Notes under the pieces: generated by a model
The model's database searches: none
What the model saw: only the letters and a program-made list of their open reading frames with translations
Told to the model about the DNA's origin: nothing
Program-made: the position numbers and the translations under genes
Assembly (NCBI RefSeq): GCF_900102685.1
Contig: NZ_FMZA01000027.1
Span: forward strand, 1 to 34,650
DNA: 34,650 nt
Source of the DNA: Melghirimyces thermohalophilus
GTDB lineage: Bacteria > Bacillota > Bacilli > Thermoactinomycetales > DSM-45169
Direction of reading: 5' to 3'
Shown: piece by piece, positions 1 to 7,304 of the stretch
Position numbering within the stretch: position 1 is the stretch's first letter
Layout: every line of letters starts with the position of its first letter

Positions 1-228
1 CATAGGAGCGGCTAAAAAAGCACGGAGAATCGCCTCCCGGGAATATCCGCGAGCTCCTTGGGGGGAAGATTTTTTCATTTCCTTCACATAGGGTCGAAGA
101 TCGAGCGTTTCAAAAAACAAGGGCAACCGATCTTTGGACTCAATTTTTAGCCATTCTTCAAAGGAAAATAGCGTTCCTTGGAGAAGATACAAGTGACTTC
201 CCTCCTCATGGGTTTTCGGTTTGGTCAC
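1..228 (-). CDS. Transposase, N-terminal part (cut by window edge)
   Basis: Reading leftwards from a GTG at 228, an open frame of 76 codons runs off the window edge. A GGAGAA ribosome binding site sits 8 nt upstream of the GTG, whereas an ATG slightly further upstream closes after 12 codons, so GTG is the likely start. The peptide (FEEWLKIESKDRLPLFFETL, then LRPYVKEM, then ARGYSREAILRAFLAAPM) has the look of the N-terminal DNA-binding region of an IS4/IS1182-like DDE transposase, ending in the helix that usually reads 'YSREAILRALL'. The catalytic core lies outside the window, so the family is tentative. A transposase C-terminus in the same orientation lies at the opposite edge. Confidence 0.6.
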   Translation of the reverse strand, partial: MTKPKTHEEGSHLYLLQGTLFSFEEWLKIESKDRLPLFFETLDLRPYVKEMKKSSPQGARGYSREAILRAFLAAPM

Positions 229-379
229 TTGAAAACTTCTCCATGATGGGGCGAAGTCCTTTTTCTATGCCTGAGGAGCCTTGCTGCTCAAGGGGTTTGA
301 AATCTGCAAAAGGCTCATTTGGGAAAAATGGAATCACCCAGGCGAAGGTTGAATGGAATGATCATGAGGAGGGAATCAC

Positions 380-901
380 ATGCATGCATGGAGGAAAATA
401 TCGGGACTGCTGTCTCTCTTTCTCCTGGCAGGGGCCATTTCTGGGTGCTCCGCATCAGAAACCCCGCCTCAACAAGGAGAAGGACAGCCGAAGGAAGAGG
501 AGAAACAACGGCAGGGTGAAACTTCGGATCCTGAATCATCCAATGGTAAAAAGGAAAAAGAAGAAGAGGGTGAGGAGGTTCGCGAAGTGGCCGATCATAA
601 TCAAGCTTTTCGAAAGTTGACAGTGGCGGGCAAGAGCGGCCGCTATACGGTGAGAGGGCAAGCCCGGGTGACGGAGGGGCAGTTCCGTTACGCTGTATCT
701 GACGGGCACAATTACCTGCTGGAAGGATCCTCTCAAGCTCAGAGTGGTGCTCCGGAGTGGGCTGCATTTCAGCTGAGTTTGGATCTTCCAAAAGCGAAGG
801 TGCCGCAAAACGGCACCCTCACCTTGGAATTGTTTGAGATCAGTCCCAAGGATGGTTCCCGGGAAAATGAAATCGTCTTCCCCCTGGAAAACCTTCAATA
901 A
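380..901 (+). CDS. Gmad2-domain lipoprotein (spore-germination-type Ig-like domain)
   Basis: A 173-residue predicted lipoprotein. Residues 1-22 are a signal peptide ending in a lipobox (I-S-G-C, Cys23), so the mature protein should be lipid-anchored on the outer face of the membrane. A charged, low-complexity linker rich in E, K and Q follows (about 25-75). The C-terminal 95 residues resemble the Gmad2 domain, an immunoglobulin-like fold found with GerM in spore germination proteins: YTVRGQARV, a central G..W..F pattern, and ELFEISPKDGS before a terminal IVFPL strand. The GerM domain itself is absent. The start is fixed by a GAGGAGGGA site 5 nt upstream. The stop overlaps the stop of the convergent gene by 7 nt. 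The germination link is inference from domain family only. Confidence 0.72.
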   Translation: MHAWRKISGLLSLFLLAGAISGCSASETPPQQGEGQPKEEEKQRQGETSDPESSNGKKEKEEEGEEVREVADHNQAFRKLTVAGKSGRYTVRGQARVTEGQFRYAVSDGHNYLLEGSSQAQSGAPEWAAFQLSLDLPKAKVPQNGTLTLELFEISPKDGSRENEIVFPLENLQ

Positions 902-1260
902 ACGGGACCTTCGGGATCGTCACTGTCCTTTTGCGTCTCCAACAATCCCAACGCCTCGATTTGTTGCTTGGTTTTAGGGGTGCCCAGCTGATACACCATC
1001 TCATAAATTGCCTGGTTGCTCTGATCCACCCCTTCATTGGTCCCGTACTGATTATAATACAAAAACGGGATATGGGCATCCCAAAATGTTTTTGTATCCG
1101 CTGCGGAATCTGCCCTCAATAGGCGGTTCAATTGGCGAGCTTCTTCATCCGTCGCTTCAATTTCAAACTGGTAAGCAGCCTCTGTGGGGCTTTGCAGCAA
1201 CTCCCCCATAATTTCACCGGAATGAAGGGCGACATAGTACTTTCGCTTTTCCAAAGTCAT
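895..1260 (-). CDS. Conserved hypothetical protein (~121 aa)
   Basis: A soluble acidic protein of 121 residues with no signal peptide or membrane segment. I do not recognise a characterised family, although the style (KYYVALHSGEI at the start, later HIPFLYYN and YQLGTPKTKQQIE) is typical of small conserved Bacillales proteins of unknown function. The ATG at 1260 is preferred because a GAGG motif lies 9 nt upstream. A TTG five codons earlier is in frame but lacks a site. The gene is convergent with the Gmad2 lipoprotein, with the two stop codons overlapping, so no separate terminator fits between them. Function unknown. Confidence 0.6.
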   Translation of the reverse strand: MTLEKRKYYVALHSGEIMGELLQSPTEAAYQFEIEATDEEARQLNRLLRADSAADTKTFWDAHIPFLYYNQYGTNEGVDQSNQAIYEMVYQLGTPKTKQQIEALGLLETQKDSDDPEGPVY

Positions 1261-1344
1261 CGCTCCCGTCCTCAAACTGTCAAATATTATGTTGCGCAGT
1301 CTGGCTCCTGCTCATGCACTGGTTGCCGCCGTCGAAAAAAGTTC

Positions 1345-1374
1345 TTGACAACCCCCCTGACTCAGTCATATAAT
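1345..1374 (+). promoter_or_regulatory. Sigma-A promoter of tRNA-Leu
   Basis: TTGACA (1345-1350) and TATAAT (1369-1374), both perfect consensus hexamers, are separated by 18 nt. The predicted transcription start is about 30 nt upstream of the tRNA-Leu gene. Confidence 0.88.
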
Positions 1375-1410
1375 ATGAATTGTCGCTGCGGCAGCGACAT
1401 CACCCATCAG

Positions 1411-1495
1411 GCCGAAGTGGCGGAATTGGCAGACGCGCACGACTCAAAATCGTGTTCCTTCGGGAGTGTGGGTTCGACTCCCACCTTCGGCACCA
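1411..1495 (+). tRNA. tRNA-Leu (anticodon CAA)
   Basis: A full cloverleaf with the long variable arm of a class II tRNA. The acceptor strands GCCGAAG (1411-1417) and CTTCGGC (1485-1491) pair perfectly and CCA is encoded at 1493-1495. The anticodon stem CACGA/TCGTG encloses loop CTCAAAA, placing CAA at 1445-1447, which reads UUG leucine codons. The T-arm contains GGTTCGACTCC. A consensus promoter precedes it and an intrinsic terminator follows, so it is a single-gene transcription unit. Confidence 0.96.
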
Positions 1496-1500
1496 AATGC

Positions 1501-1530
1501 GAAAGGCTCCGAACGCTCGGAGCCTTTTTC
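1501..1530 (+). terminator. Intrinsic terminator after tRNA-Leu (possibly bidirectional)
   Basis: GAAAGGCTCCGA / TCGGAGCCTTTTTC forms a stem of about 10 bp around a short loop with T5 on the plus side. The A-rich left arm could also serve the convergent MBL hydrolase gene on the minus strand. Confidence 0.85.
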
Positions 1531-1542
1531 GTGTAACAGAAT

Positions 1543-2421
1543 TTAGTGCTTGCGATTCACATAGCGGCCATAATCGGGAATGGCGATCCGGTCAAAGTCC
1601 GTCACCAATTTTTCCAGCCCCTCTGCCAGCTCTTGGCCGGACATCGGTTGTCCATGGCCGGTTACAGCAACAGCGGGCTTTAATGCGGCCAGCTTTTGGA
1701 CCGACTGCTTCGCCGCGTCCCAATCGGTGGTCAAGTACCTGGGAGGACCGCTGATTTCCTTCTCTTGCGTCGACACCTTGTACAGGGACTCTTGTTTGAC
1801 GGTGACAAAGGCATCACCTGCAATGAGGGAACGGTCTTCATCCCTGAATAAGGAGATGTGTCCGGGTGCATGTCCCGGTGTATGGATCCACCGCCAACCG
1901 AGCAGGCCAGGGACACTGCCGTCATCGGGAAGCGCCTCCACGTTGTTTCCCAGGTCCACTGGCTCATTGGGAAATATGGGGGACATTTTGGCCACGAGTC
2001 CGCCTTCAACCGATCCATCCGGCTCGGGGTACTTTGACTCTCCGGTTAAGAAAGGCAGCTCAGCCGGGTGGGCATATACCGGAATCTGCCATTTTCTCAC
2101 TAGATCGATCACCGCTCCCACGTGATCAAAGTGGCCGTGAGTGAGAACAATCGCTTTGGGTTTACTGTTTTCCCCAAACCGCTCTTCAACTGCGTTCACA
2201 ATGCGGTTCGCCGTTTTTGGCATCCCCGTATCCACCAACACCCACTCATCGGTTCCCACAAAACAGACATTCACGATCTGATCTGTATAGCAGTACAGAT
2301 CGAAAAGCACATCCTCCCCCACGCCGCTGCGAACCGATGTCATCGGCATGTATGGGTGCTCCATCGTATGATGCTCTTCACGTCTGTTCATTTCCATGGA
2401 TATCACCACTTTTTGATCCAT
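1543..2421 (-). CDS. MBL-fold metallo-hydrolase
   Basis: A metallo-beta-lactamase-fold hydrolase of about 292 residues. The zinc-binding signature THGHFDH (about residues 94-100) is intact. Further ligands are visible in HTPGHAPGHIS, AGDAF and the final VTGHGQPM. This is the glyoxalase II/RNase Z-like superfamily, which binds two metals and hydrolyses ester, thioester or lactone bonds. The substrate cannot be read from the sequence. It is cytoplasmic, with no signal peptide. The start is uncertain: TTG at 2430 has AAAGG 5 nt upstream, ATG 2421 has poor spacing, and ATG 2397 has a weak GGTGAT site. It ends against the tRNA-Leu terminator. Confidence 0.85.
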   Translation of the reverse strand: MDQKVVISMEMNRREEHHTMEHPYMPMTSVRSGVGEDVLFDLYCYTDQIVNVCFVGTDEWVLVDTGMPKTANRIVNAVEERFGENSKPKAIVLTHGHFDHVGAVIDLVRKWQIPVYAHPAELPFLTGESKYPEPDGSVEGGLVAKMSPIFPNEPVDLGNNVEALPDDGSVPGLLGWRWIHTPGHAPGHISLFRDEDRSLIAGDAFVTVKQESLYKVSTQEKEISGPPRYLTTDWDAAKQSVQKLAALKPAVAVTGHGQPMSGQELAEGLEKLVTDFDRIAIPDYGRYVNRKH

Positions 2422-2518
2422 TGATGTCAATACTACCTTTTGTATTATGTGATGGGGTGGGATCGATTATCCCGTGAGAGATCAACGTTGAAGAGTGAAG
2501 ATATAAAGATATATTATA

Positions 2519-2547
2519 TTGATATATCTATTGATATATGATATACT
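2519..2547 (+). promoter_or_regulatory. Sigma-A promoter of tRNA-Lys
   Basis: TTGATA (2519-2524) and TATACT (2542-2547) are 17 nt apart in an AT-rich tract with several GATATA repeats. A second TATACT directly follows at 2548. The tRNA begins about 27 nt after the expected start site. Confidence 0.75.
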
Positions 2548-2580
2548 TATACTCACGGAAGATCACAATAGCAACCGATC

Positions 2581-2656
2581 GGGGTATTAGCTCAGTTGGG
2601 AGAGCAACTGACTCTTAATCAGTAGGTCGCAGGTTCGAGCCCTGCATACCCCACCA
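2581..2656 (+). tRNA. tRNA-Lys (anticodon CTT)
   Basis: A 76-nt cloverleaf. The acceptor GGGGTAT pairs with ATACCCC (2646-2652), the D-arm reads AGCTCAGTTGGGAGAGC, the anticodon stem ACTGA/TCAGT encloses loop CTCTTAA giving anticodon CTT, the T-arm reads GCAGGTTCGAGCCCTGC, and CCA is encoded (2654-2656). It reads AAG lysine codons. It is a monocistronic unit with its own promoter and terminator. Confidence 0.96.
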
Positions 2657-2678
2657 ATTACATATACGTTTTAGATGG

Positions 2679-2702
2679 ACGGCCCTTCGGGCCGTTTTTT
2701 TG
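2679..2702 (+). terminator. Intrinsic terminator after tRNA-Lys
   Basis: ACGGCCC-TTC-GGGCCGT followed by seven T residues. Confidence 0.93.
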
Positions 2703-2824
2703 TCCGCAAAGATCGAAAATTCTTCCACTGATTTGGCAGGATTTACAGTTTCTGTGACGAAAAAATACAGGGAATGCGGAAAACTGTCAAAAAACTCCTT
2801 GGATCATCAGAGGAGGAGAGAGGG

Positions 2825-3331
2825 TTGAAGAGGAGTGATTTGAGCTTGGTTTGTCGCATGGCTCGGGGGGATCGGAAAGCCCTGGCCGAGCTGTATGATC
2901 GTTATGCCGCGAATGTTTACGGGGTGGCGGTGGAGTTGACGGATTCAGAAGAAGCGGCGGAGCTGACCGATGAGGTGTTCCGGTCCGCCTGGAAATATGC
3001 AGGATTTTATCAGCAGAGGAGTCGCCAGGTACCTACGTGGCTGTTAAAAATGTGCCGAGATTTGGCGGTTCAAGACCGCAGGATAGACCAAGGTAGGTTG
3101 CCGGAATCCGTCCACCTCGAGTCCCCCGTTTCCAAAGCGGATGTGATCGACGCGGTCAACCGATTGCCGGAAAAGCAGAGAGAGGTATTAAGGCTTCTCT
3201 TTTTCCAAGGGTTGACGCGAAGACAAGTGGCAGAGGCGTTGGGTGAACCGGTTCGGAATGTGACTTTTCGGACACAATCTGCCTTTTTTAAATTGAAAAG
3301 GACGATCGGAGGGGGTGAGCAGGATAGATAA
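2825..3331 (+). CDS. ECF-type RNA polymerase sigma factor
   Basis: A sigma-70 family protein of the extracytoplasmic-function class, 168 residues from the TTG at 2825. Region 2 is seen in DLSLVCRMARGD, ALAELYDRYAANVYGVA and EAAELTDEVFRSAWKYA. Region 4 is seen in VIDAVNRLPEKQREVLRLLF followed by the helix-turn-helix LTRRQVAEALGEP. The TTG is chosen because AGGAGG lies 8 nt upstream and because ECF proteins usually begin just before 'DLSLV'. An ATG at 2774 would add 17 residues but lacks a good site. The downstream gene overlaps it by 17 nt and encodes a zinc-finger anti-sigma factor, so it is very probably held inactive at the membrane until an envelope signal arrives. The regulon is unknown. 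Confidence 0.9.
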   Translation: MKRSDLSLVCRMARGDRKALAELYDRYAANVYGVAVELTDSEEAAELTDEVFRSAWKYAGFYQQRSRQVPTWLLKMCRDLAVQDRRIDQGRLPESVHLESPVSKADVIDAVNRLPEKQREVLRLLFFQGLTRRQVAEALGEPVRNVTFRTQSAFFKLKRTIGGGEQDR

Positions 3332-4334
3332 GGAACGGCGAGAAAACATGCACAATCTGGTGGAGTTTTATGTGATGGACGCATTGGATCCAGAGGAGAA
3401 TGAACGCTTTGAGCGCCATTTGCACACTTGTGCCTGGTGTCAAAGCAAATGGGAGGATGCACAGCGGGTGACAGAAGGGCTGCTCCACCTCCCAACTCGA
3501 CGGGAACCCCCTGCCTATGTCCGGAGTCGCTTATTGCGCGGGGTGTCTGTACCGAGTGGTGCCCGAAGGCGGAAAAGAGGGCCTTGGTGGTTCCCTTATG
3601 TTGCGATGATCCTGGCATTGATGATGCCGGGAGGATCCTGGCTGGCCTGGATGTATGCCGGAGAGGGGATTCAGACATCTGCCGTGGACACGGTGCCCTT
3701 TAAAATGGCGCAAGCTTCTCCATCGGAAACAACGGACGATCGGATTTTGCTAAAGATCGATCGGAACCGAGGGAATGAGACGCCTTCCGATACCACAGAG
3801 GAGCCCGATGACAAACAGCAGATAGAGGGGAAGAATAGAGTGGCCGTTTCCCGCCCGGTAACCGCCCCGGCTATGGACCGCCCATCGGTGCCGGGAGATG
3901 CTGATGTAGAAAACCCATCCCCTCCGGCTCAGTCGCCTTCCGACCCGCCTGACACCAACCCACCGGAACCGCCGGATTCGGATCCGCCGGACAACCCGCC
4001 GCCTCCCACCGCTCCGGATCAGCCGGAGGAGCCGAGCGAGCCCGAGAAACCGCAACCTCCGGAAGAGGAACAGCCAGCTTTGGTTGCAGTGGAGATCGGA
4101 GATTGTCGTATAGAGGTGATTGACAAAGATGGCTTGATCGATGTGGAAAAGCGGGAAAATCGTGATACCCAACTCGTCCCAGATCCGGATCCCGTTGAAA
4201 AAGAGGATCCACCCAACTCGGATTCGGTTGAAAAAGAAGATCCAGCGACTTCGGATCCAGTTGAAAAAAATCCCCCAGCTGCCCCGGATCCACGTTATGA
4301 GTCGGACACAAAACAAACGGTTTCCACTGAGTAA
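3315..4334 (+). CDS. Membrane anti-sigma factor with zinc-finger (ZAS) domain
   Basis: A one-pass membrane protein of 339 residues, translationally coupled to the sigma factor. The cytoplasmic N-terminus carries the anti-sigma zinc motif H35-x3-C39-x2-C42 (HLHTCAWC) after VEFYVMDALDPEENERFE, a classic ZAS start. RRRKRG followed by a hydrophobic stretch (about 91-115) marks the membrane segment with the C-terminus outside. The outer part is a proline-, aspartate- and glutamate-rich region, then a short segment around AVEIGDCRIEVID, then 11-residue repeats. The GTG at 3315 has a GGAGG site that is rather close. ATG 3348 is an alternative that keeps the zinc motif. It presumably binds the ECF sigma factor and releases it on an envelope cue. 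Confidence 0.85.
   Translation: MSRIDKERRENMHNLVEFYVMDALDPEENERFERHLHTCAWCQSKWEDAQRVTEGLLHLPTRREPPAYVRSRLLRGVSVPSGARRRKRGPWWFPYVAMILALMMPGGSWLAWMYAGEGIQTSAVDTVPFKMAQASPSETTDDRILLKIDRNRGNETPSDTTEEPDDKQQIEGKNRVAVSRPVTAPAMDRPSVPGDADVENPSPPAQSPSDPPDTNPPEPPDSDPPDNPPPPTAPDQPEEPSEPEKPQPPEEEQPALVAVEIGDCRIEVIDKDGLIDVEKRENRDTQLVPDPDPVEKEDPPNSDSVEKEDPATSDPVEKNPPAAPDPRYESDTKQTVSTE
4185..4283 (+). repeat. Three 33-nt in-frame tandem repeats in the anti-sigma gene
   Basis: The core GTTGAAAAAGA begins at 4194, 4227 and 4260, exactly 33 nt apart. It encodes 11-residue units of the type DPVEKEDPP.S, SVEKEDPAT.S and DPVEKNPPAA. The repeats lie in the predicted extracellular tail. Confidence 0.85.
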
Positions 4335-4357
4335 CTCCCGGAGCTGGGGGTTTTTTA
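4334..4357 (+). terminator. Intrinsic terminator of the sigma/anti-sigma operon
   Basis: ACTCCC-GGAGCT-GGGGGT followed by TTTTTT directly after the anti-sigma stop codon. Confidence 0.78.
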
Positions 4358-4468
4358 TTTTAAGACTATAGATTTTAGCTTCATTTTACTTTTTTCTTCG
4401 CCTCGATTTAATGTGTGACATTAGACTGATCCATGAATCGACTCCATCGACTACGAGAGGTGAAAGAG

Positions 4469-5029
4469 ATGACGAAGTTTTTGGTTGAGACCCATCACTT
4501 GACGAAACAGTATAAGGGGCGTTTTTCCGTGAATCATTTGGATCTTCGGATCGCACAGGGCGAAGTGTACGGTTTTTTGGGGCCCAATGGTGCCGGGAAA
4601 ACCACTACCATCAAAATGCTGCTCGGTCTGGTGAAGCCGACGAAGGGGAGTGTGCAAATATTTGGTGAGGACATTGCCGAGAACCGAAAAGAAATTCTTA
4701 GAAAGACGGGGTCACTTGTTGAATCTCCGACGTACTATGGACACCTATCTGGATATGACAATCTGCAAATGATCGCCCGCTTCTTGGGGCTCTCTGATCA
4801 AAAAGTGGAGGAAGTGTTGCAGTTGGTCCGTTTATCCGATGCTGCTGACCAACCGGTTAAAAGCTACTCATTGGGCATGAAACAACGCCTTGGAATTGCG
4901 GCTGCTCTGATCGGGGATCCCCAGCATCTGATTTTGGATGAACCGACCAATGGTCTCGACCCGGCAGGGATTCGAGAGATTCGGGAATTGATCACCCGTT
5001 TGCCCTGTGATTCCACGTTAAGCAAGTGA
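4469..5029 (+). pseudogene. Truncated ABC transporter ATP-binding protein (BcrA-like)
   Basis: The frame encodes 186 residues of an ABC ATPase of the antibiotic-resistance (BcrA/NatA-like) type. Intact parts are Walker A GPNGAGKTT (about 38-46), signature SYSLGMKQR (about 132-140), Walker B LILDEPT and the D-loop GLDPAG (about 162-167). After IRELITRLP the family sequence stops and only CDSTLSK precedes the stop, so the H-loop histidine and the usual 100 or more C-terminal residues are missing. No permease gene follows. The ATG at 4469 has GAGGTG upstream with good spacing. The simplest reading is a deletion remnant whose 3' half and partner permease were lost, with the junction near 5010. 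A sequencing frameshift is less likely because no matching downstream frame is present. Confidence 0.75.
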
Positions 5030-5071
5030 AAAAGTAGTCTAGTAAGTTGGAAGAGACAAGGGGGAATATTT

Positions 5072-5674
5072 ATGTCCATGACTTTAAGAGAGGCGATCGA
5101 AACCCGCCGCAGTATTCGTAAATATAAGCAACAACCAATCCCTAGAGAAGATATTGAAGAGATGTTACGGTTGACTGGTTTGGCCCCTAGTGCATGGAAC
5201 ATTCAGCCTTGGCGTTTTATCGTTGTGACGAATGCCGAGAAAAAACGGGAATTATACTTTGCCGCCAATCAACACCCTCAGGTGGATAGTGCCCTTGCTG
5301 TGGTCATTTTGACCAGCGATATGGAAGATGCTATTCTTCGGAAAGGGGAGTCTATTCATCCTGATTTACCGAAGGAAGAGAAACAATGGTTGAAAGAAAA
5401 TATTCCGGGGATATTGGGAAAGCAGACTATGGAACAACGTGGAAGATGGGGCGTGGCGCAGACAAATATCGCTCTCGCTTATTTGTTATTAGCTGCTCGA
5501 AGCATGGGCTATGACTCTTCGCCAACATATGGTTTCCATCCAGCCAAAGTACGCCAATTATTTAATCTGCCGGAATACGTGCAAATCGTAGCTCTGATCC
5601 CGATTGGAAAAAGAGCGGAAGAGGGTCAACCCCATCATCGACATCCATTGGAACGGATCGTGCGTTATGTATGA
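5072..5674 (+). CDS. Nitroreductase family protein (FMN-dependent)
   Basis: A 200-residue flavoprotein of the nitroreductase superfamily. Members bind FMN as homodimers and use NAD(P)H to reduce nitro groups, quinones or related substrates. Recognisable parts are the N-terminal FMN-binding ETRRSIRKYKQQPI, APSAWNIQPWRFIVV (about 37-51), a central GRWGVAQTNIALAYLLLAA helix, and the C-terminal GYDSS..GFHPAKVRQLFNLPEY and ALIPIGKR. AAGGGGGA upstream of the ATG supports the start. It sits directly after the truncated ABC ATPase. The true substrate is not predictable from sequence. Confidence 0.9.
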   Translation: MSMTLREAIETRRSIRKYKQQPIPREDIEEMLRLTGLAPSAWNIQPWRFIVVTNAEKKRELYFAANQHPQVDSALAVVILTSDMEDAILRKGESIHPDLPKEEKQWLKENIPGILGKQTMEQRGRWGVAQTNIALAYLLLAARSMGYDSSPTYGFHPAKVRQLFNLPEYVQIVALIPIGKRAEEGQPHHRHPLERIVRYV

Positions 5675-5685
5675 AGGAGGGGATT

Positions 5686-5757
5686 ATGCTTCCCTTCGAG
5701 AACCAAAATGATTCCCACCATTTAGGGCTTGAGTTAAACGGGGATCCTATTGTATAA
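5686..5757 (+). CDS. Possible 23-aa peptide after the nitroreductase
   Basis: ATG at 5686 is preceded by a near-perfect AAGGAGGGG site with ideal spacing, beginning only 12 nt after the nitroreductase stop. The peptide reads MLPFENQNDSHHLGLELNGD then PIV. It has no recognisable family, signal peptide or membrane segment. Its 3' end lies inside the tRNA-Pro promoter. The ribosome binding site is the only strong argument for translation. Confidence 0.35.
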   Translation: MLPFENQNDSHHLGLELNGDPIV

Positions 5758-5758
5758 T
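5729..5758 (+). promoter_or_regulatory. Sigma-A promoter of tRNA-Pro
   Basis: TTGAGT (5729-5734) and a perfect TATAAT (5753-5758) with an 18-nt spacer. It is the only promoter-like element close to tRNA-Pro. Confidence 0.72.
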
Positions 5759-5842
5759 ACTCTTCGCGGTGCTGATTTCTCGACTGAGGTGCTTGATCAA
5801 GACCCAGGCATTTGGGTTGCAGGCTTCACCGCACTATATTTT

Positions 5843-5919
5843 CGGGGCGTGGCTCAGCTTGGCAGAGCACCTGCTTTGGGAGCAGGGGGTCGCAGGTTCA
5901 AATCCTGTCGCCCCGACCA
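5843..5919 (+). tRNA. tRNA-Pro (anticodon TGG)
   Basis: A 77-nt cloverleaf. The acceptor CGGGGCG pairs with CGCCCCG (5909-5915), the D-arm reads GGCTCAGCTTGGCAGAGC, the anticodon stem CCTGC/GCAGG encloses TTTGGGA giving TGG, the T-arm reads GCAGGTTCAAATCCTGT, and CCA is encoded at 5917-5919. It reads CCA (and by wobble other CCN) proline codons. Confidence 0.96.
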
Positions 5920-5926
5920 ATCATCT

Positions 5927-5961
5927 GAAAACAGGCTCCATAGAGAGGAGCCTGTTTTTTT
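5927..5961 (+). terminator. Intrinsic terminator after tRNA-Pro
   Basis: AAAACAGGCTCC ... GGAGCCTGTTTT followed by more T residues. The A-rich left side may also stop minus-strand transcription from the DUF2512 gene, whose stop codon touches the hairpin. Confidence 0.9.
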
Positions 5962-6313
5962 ACGCCATTTTTTCGGTTTTGTCAGATCTCAAGAGCCACA
6001 GGTGTTGAAAGTACTCTGTCACGGTGAGTAGGAAGGCGGTGAGCAAGATGCCGGGGAGTGCGGCACGGGCACCAGGGATCATCCAGGAACTGACGGAGAT
6101 GATGGTTACGGAGGTAAGAAAGTCCATCATGTTGCTGATCCAAAAGGTTCCCGGCCGCAACATCGCCACTTCCATGAAATGGTTTGCCAGCGCCAATATA
6201 GCTCCGGTTAACACCACTGAATAAGGGGATGGATAGGATAGATCGGAAAACATGAAGTCAGAAAGAAGGATGACGATTGGGCAGATGATCAGTTTTAGGA
6301 TCCAATCGGTCAT
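5960..6313 (-). CDS. DUF2512 (YndM-like) membrane protein
   Basis: A small integral membrane protein of 117 residues with four hydrophobic segments (about 4-18, 28-45, 56-80 and 85-110). The layout and the motifs LKLIICPIVI, SVVLTGAILALANHF and FWISNMMDFLTSVTIISVSSWM fit the DUF2512 family (YndM in Bacillus subtilis), whose function is unknown. The ATG at 6313 is preceded by AAGGAGG with 7-nt spacing, which rules out the longer in-frame extension. It is a single gene convergent with tRNA-Pro. Confidence 0.75.
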   Translation of the reverse strand: MTDWILKLIICPIVILLSDFMFSDLSYPSPYSVVLTGAILALANHFMEVAMLRPGTFWISNMMDFLTSVTIISVSSWMIPGARAALPGILLTAFLLTVTEYFQHLWLLRSDKTEKMA

Positions 6314-6470
6314 AGGGATACCTCCTTTTTCCCGCGAGGCCGGTTGATTCATTCCTTGAAAGGGTTTTAGGATCAAATAGGGGAAAGAATGAACAGGAAA
6401 AGGCGATATGCCCTAGAACAGAAGAAGATCCCGGTGCCAAAACGGGACACCGGGAACGCTTCATTTTTAT

Positions 6471-7304
6471 TTATTGTCCTTGGGCGTGGGGGGCGGTGGC
6501 GAGGAGGGATTGGCGAACAAAGTGAGCGACGCCGGCCTCCTCATTGCTGGGGACGATCTGCCGCGCAGCTTGAATCAATTGGGGGTGAGCATTGGCGACT
6601 GCGGCGGATTGGCCGGCTGTCTTTACCATAGACAGGTCATTCAAATGATCACCGATAGCGGCGCACTGCTCCGGGGCGAAACCATAGCGACGGGCCAGTT
6701 TAGAAAGGGCATTTCCTTTGGATACCCGTGGCGGCAAAATTTCAAAGTAGTTTTCCGACGACTGAACAAACTCCAGGGGATCATCCACTGTGTCGGCCCA
6801 TGCGTGCAGTTGGGGCATGGTCTCCGGCTCAGCCACCGCCACCAGTTTAATCCAGGGTCCTTCCGGCAATGCTTCAAAGCGGGGGATGAGCTCCAGGGGA
6901 AAATCCCCTGACTGAAGAAGGGCTTGGGAGAAGGGGCTGAGACGGGTGGTAAACACCCGATCTAACGTATAAACAAATAAATCGAGAAGGTCTGTCCGTT
7001 GGTTTAGTTCCCGCAATGTACGATTCAATATCTCCCGTTCAATGGTGGCTGTCGCTTCCAAATGACCGCTTGCGGGATCGTACAACACACCGCCGTTGCA
7101 CAAGATCACCGGCAATCGGATATCCATTTCCTCGATAAACGGTTTGGCTTCAGGATAGCTCCGCCCGGTAGCCAGGGTGAACCGTCCTCCCTGGTCGCGG
7201 TAAGCGGAGATGCTCTCTTTATTGGCGACGGGGATTTTTTTATCCTCAGTCACCAATGTGCCGTCAATGTCAGAGACAAACAACGGATATTTTAATGGGG
7301 ACAA
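6471..7304 (-). CDS. Cof-type HAD-IIB family phosphatase
   Basis: A 277-residue haloacid-dehalogenase-like hydrolase of the Cof/YwpJ type. Motif I is SDIDGTLV (nucleophile Asp12, acid/base Asp14), motif II TLATGRSY, and motif III/IV a conserved lysine in SKGNAL and GDHLNDLSM. The C2B cap domain lies between them. These enzymes dephosphorylate sugar phosphates, nucleotides or flavin/pyridoxal phosphates, and the substrate is unknown here. The start is TTG 7304, because AAGGAGG lies 7 nt upstream. The earlier in-frame ATG has no site. It is divergent from the uracil-DNA glycosylase. A hairpin with arms CCCGGTG/CACCGGG downstream (6430-6456) may act as a terminator but lacks a clear T-tract. Confidence 0.88.
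   Translation of the reverse strand: MSPLKYPLFVSDIDGTLVTEDKKIPVANKESISAYRDQGGRFTLATGRSYPEAKPFIEEMDIRLPVILCNGGVLYDPASGHLEATATIEREILNRTLRELNQRTDLLDLFVYTLDRVFTTRLSPFSQALLQSGDFPLELIPRFEALPEGPWIKLVAVAEPETMPQLHAWADTVDDPLEFVQSSENYFEILPPRVSKGNALSKLARRYGFAPEQCAAIGDHLNDLSMVKTAGQSAAVANAHPQLIQAARQIVPSNEEAGVAHFVRQSLLATAPHAQGQ

Noticed and set aside
2461..2580. GATATA-rich tract as an iteron-type origin
   Set aside because: The repeats are short and irregular and overlap a good tRNA promoter, and no replication gene or DnaA-box cluster adjoins it.
4185..4283. Regular 33-nt spacing of repeats suggesting a CRISPR-like array
   Set aside because: Only three units, no constant repeat with unique spacers, and the whole tract is in frame within the anti-sigma gene, so it is a coding repeat.
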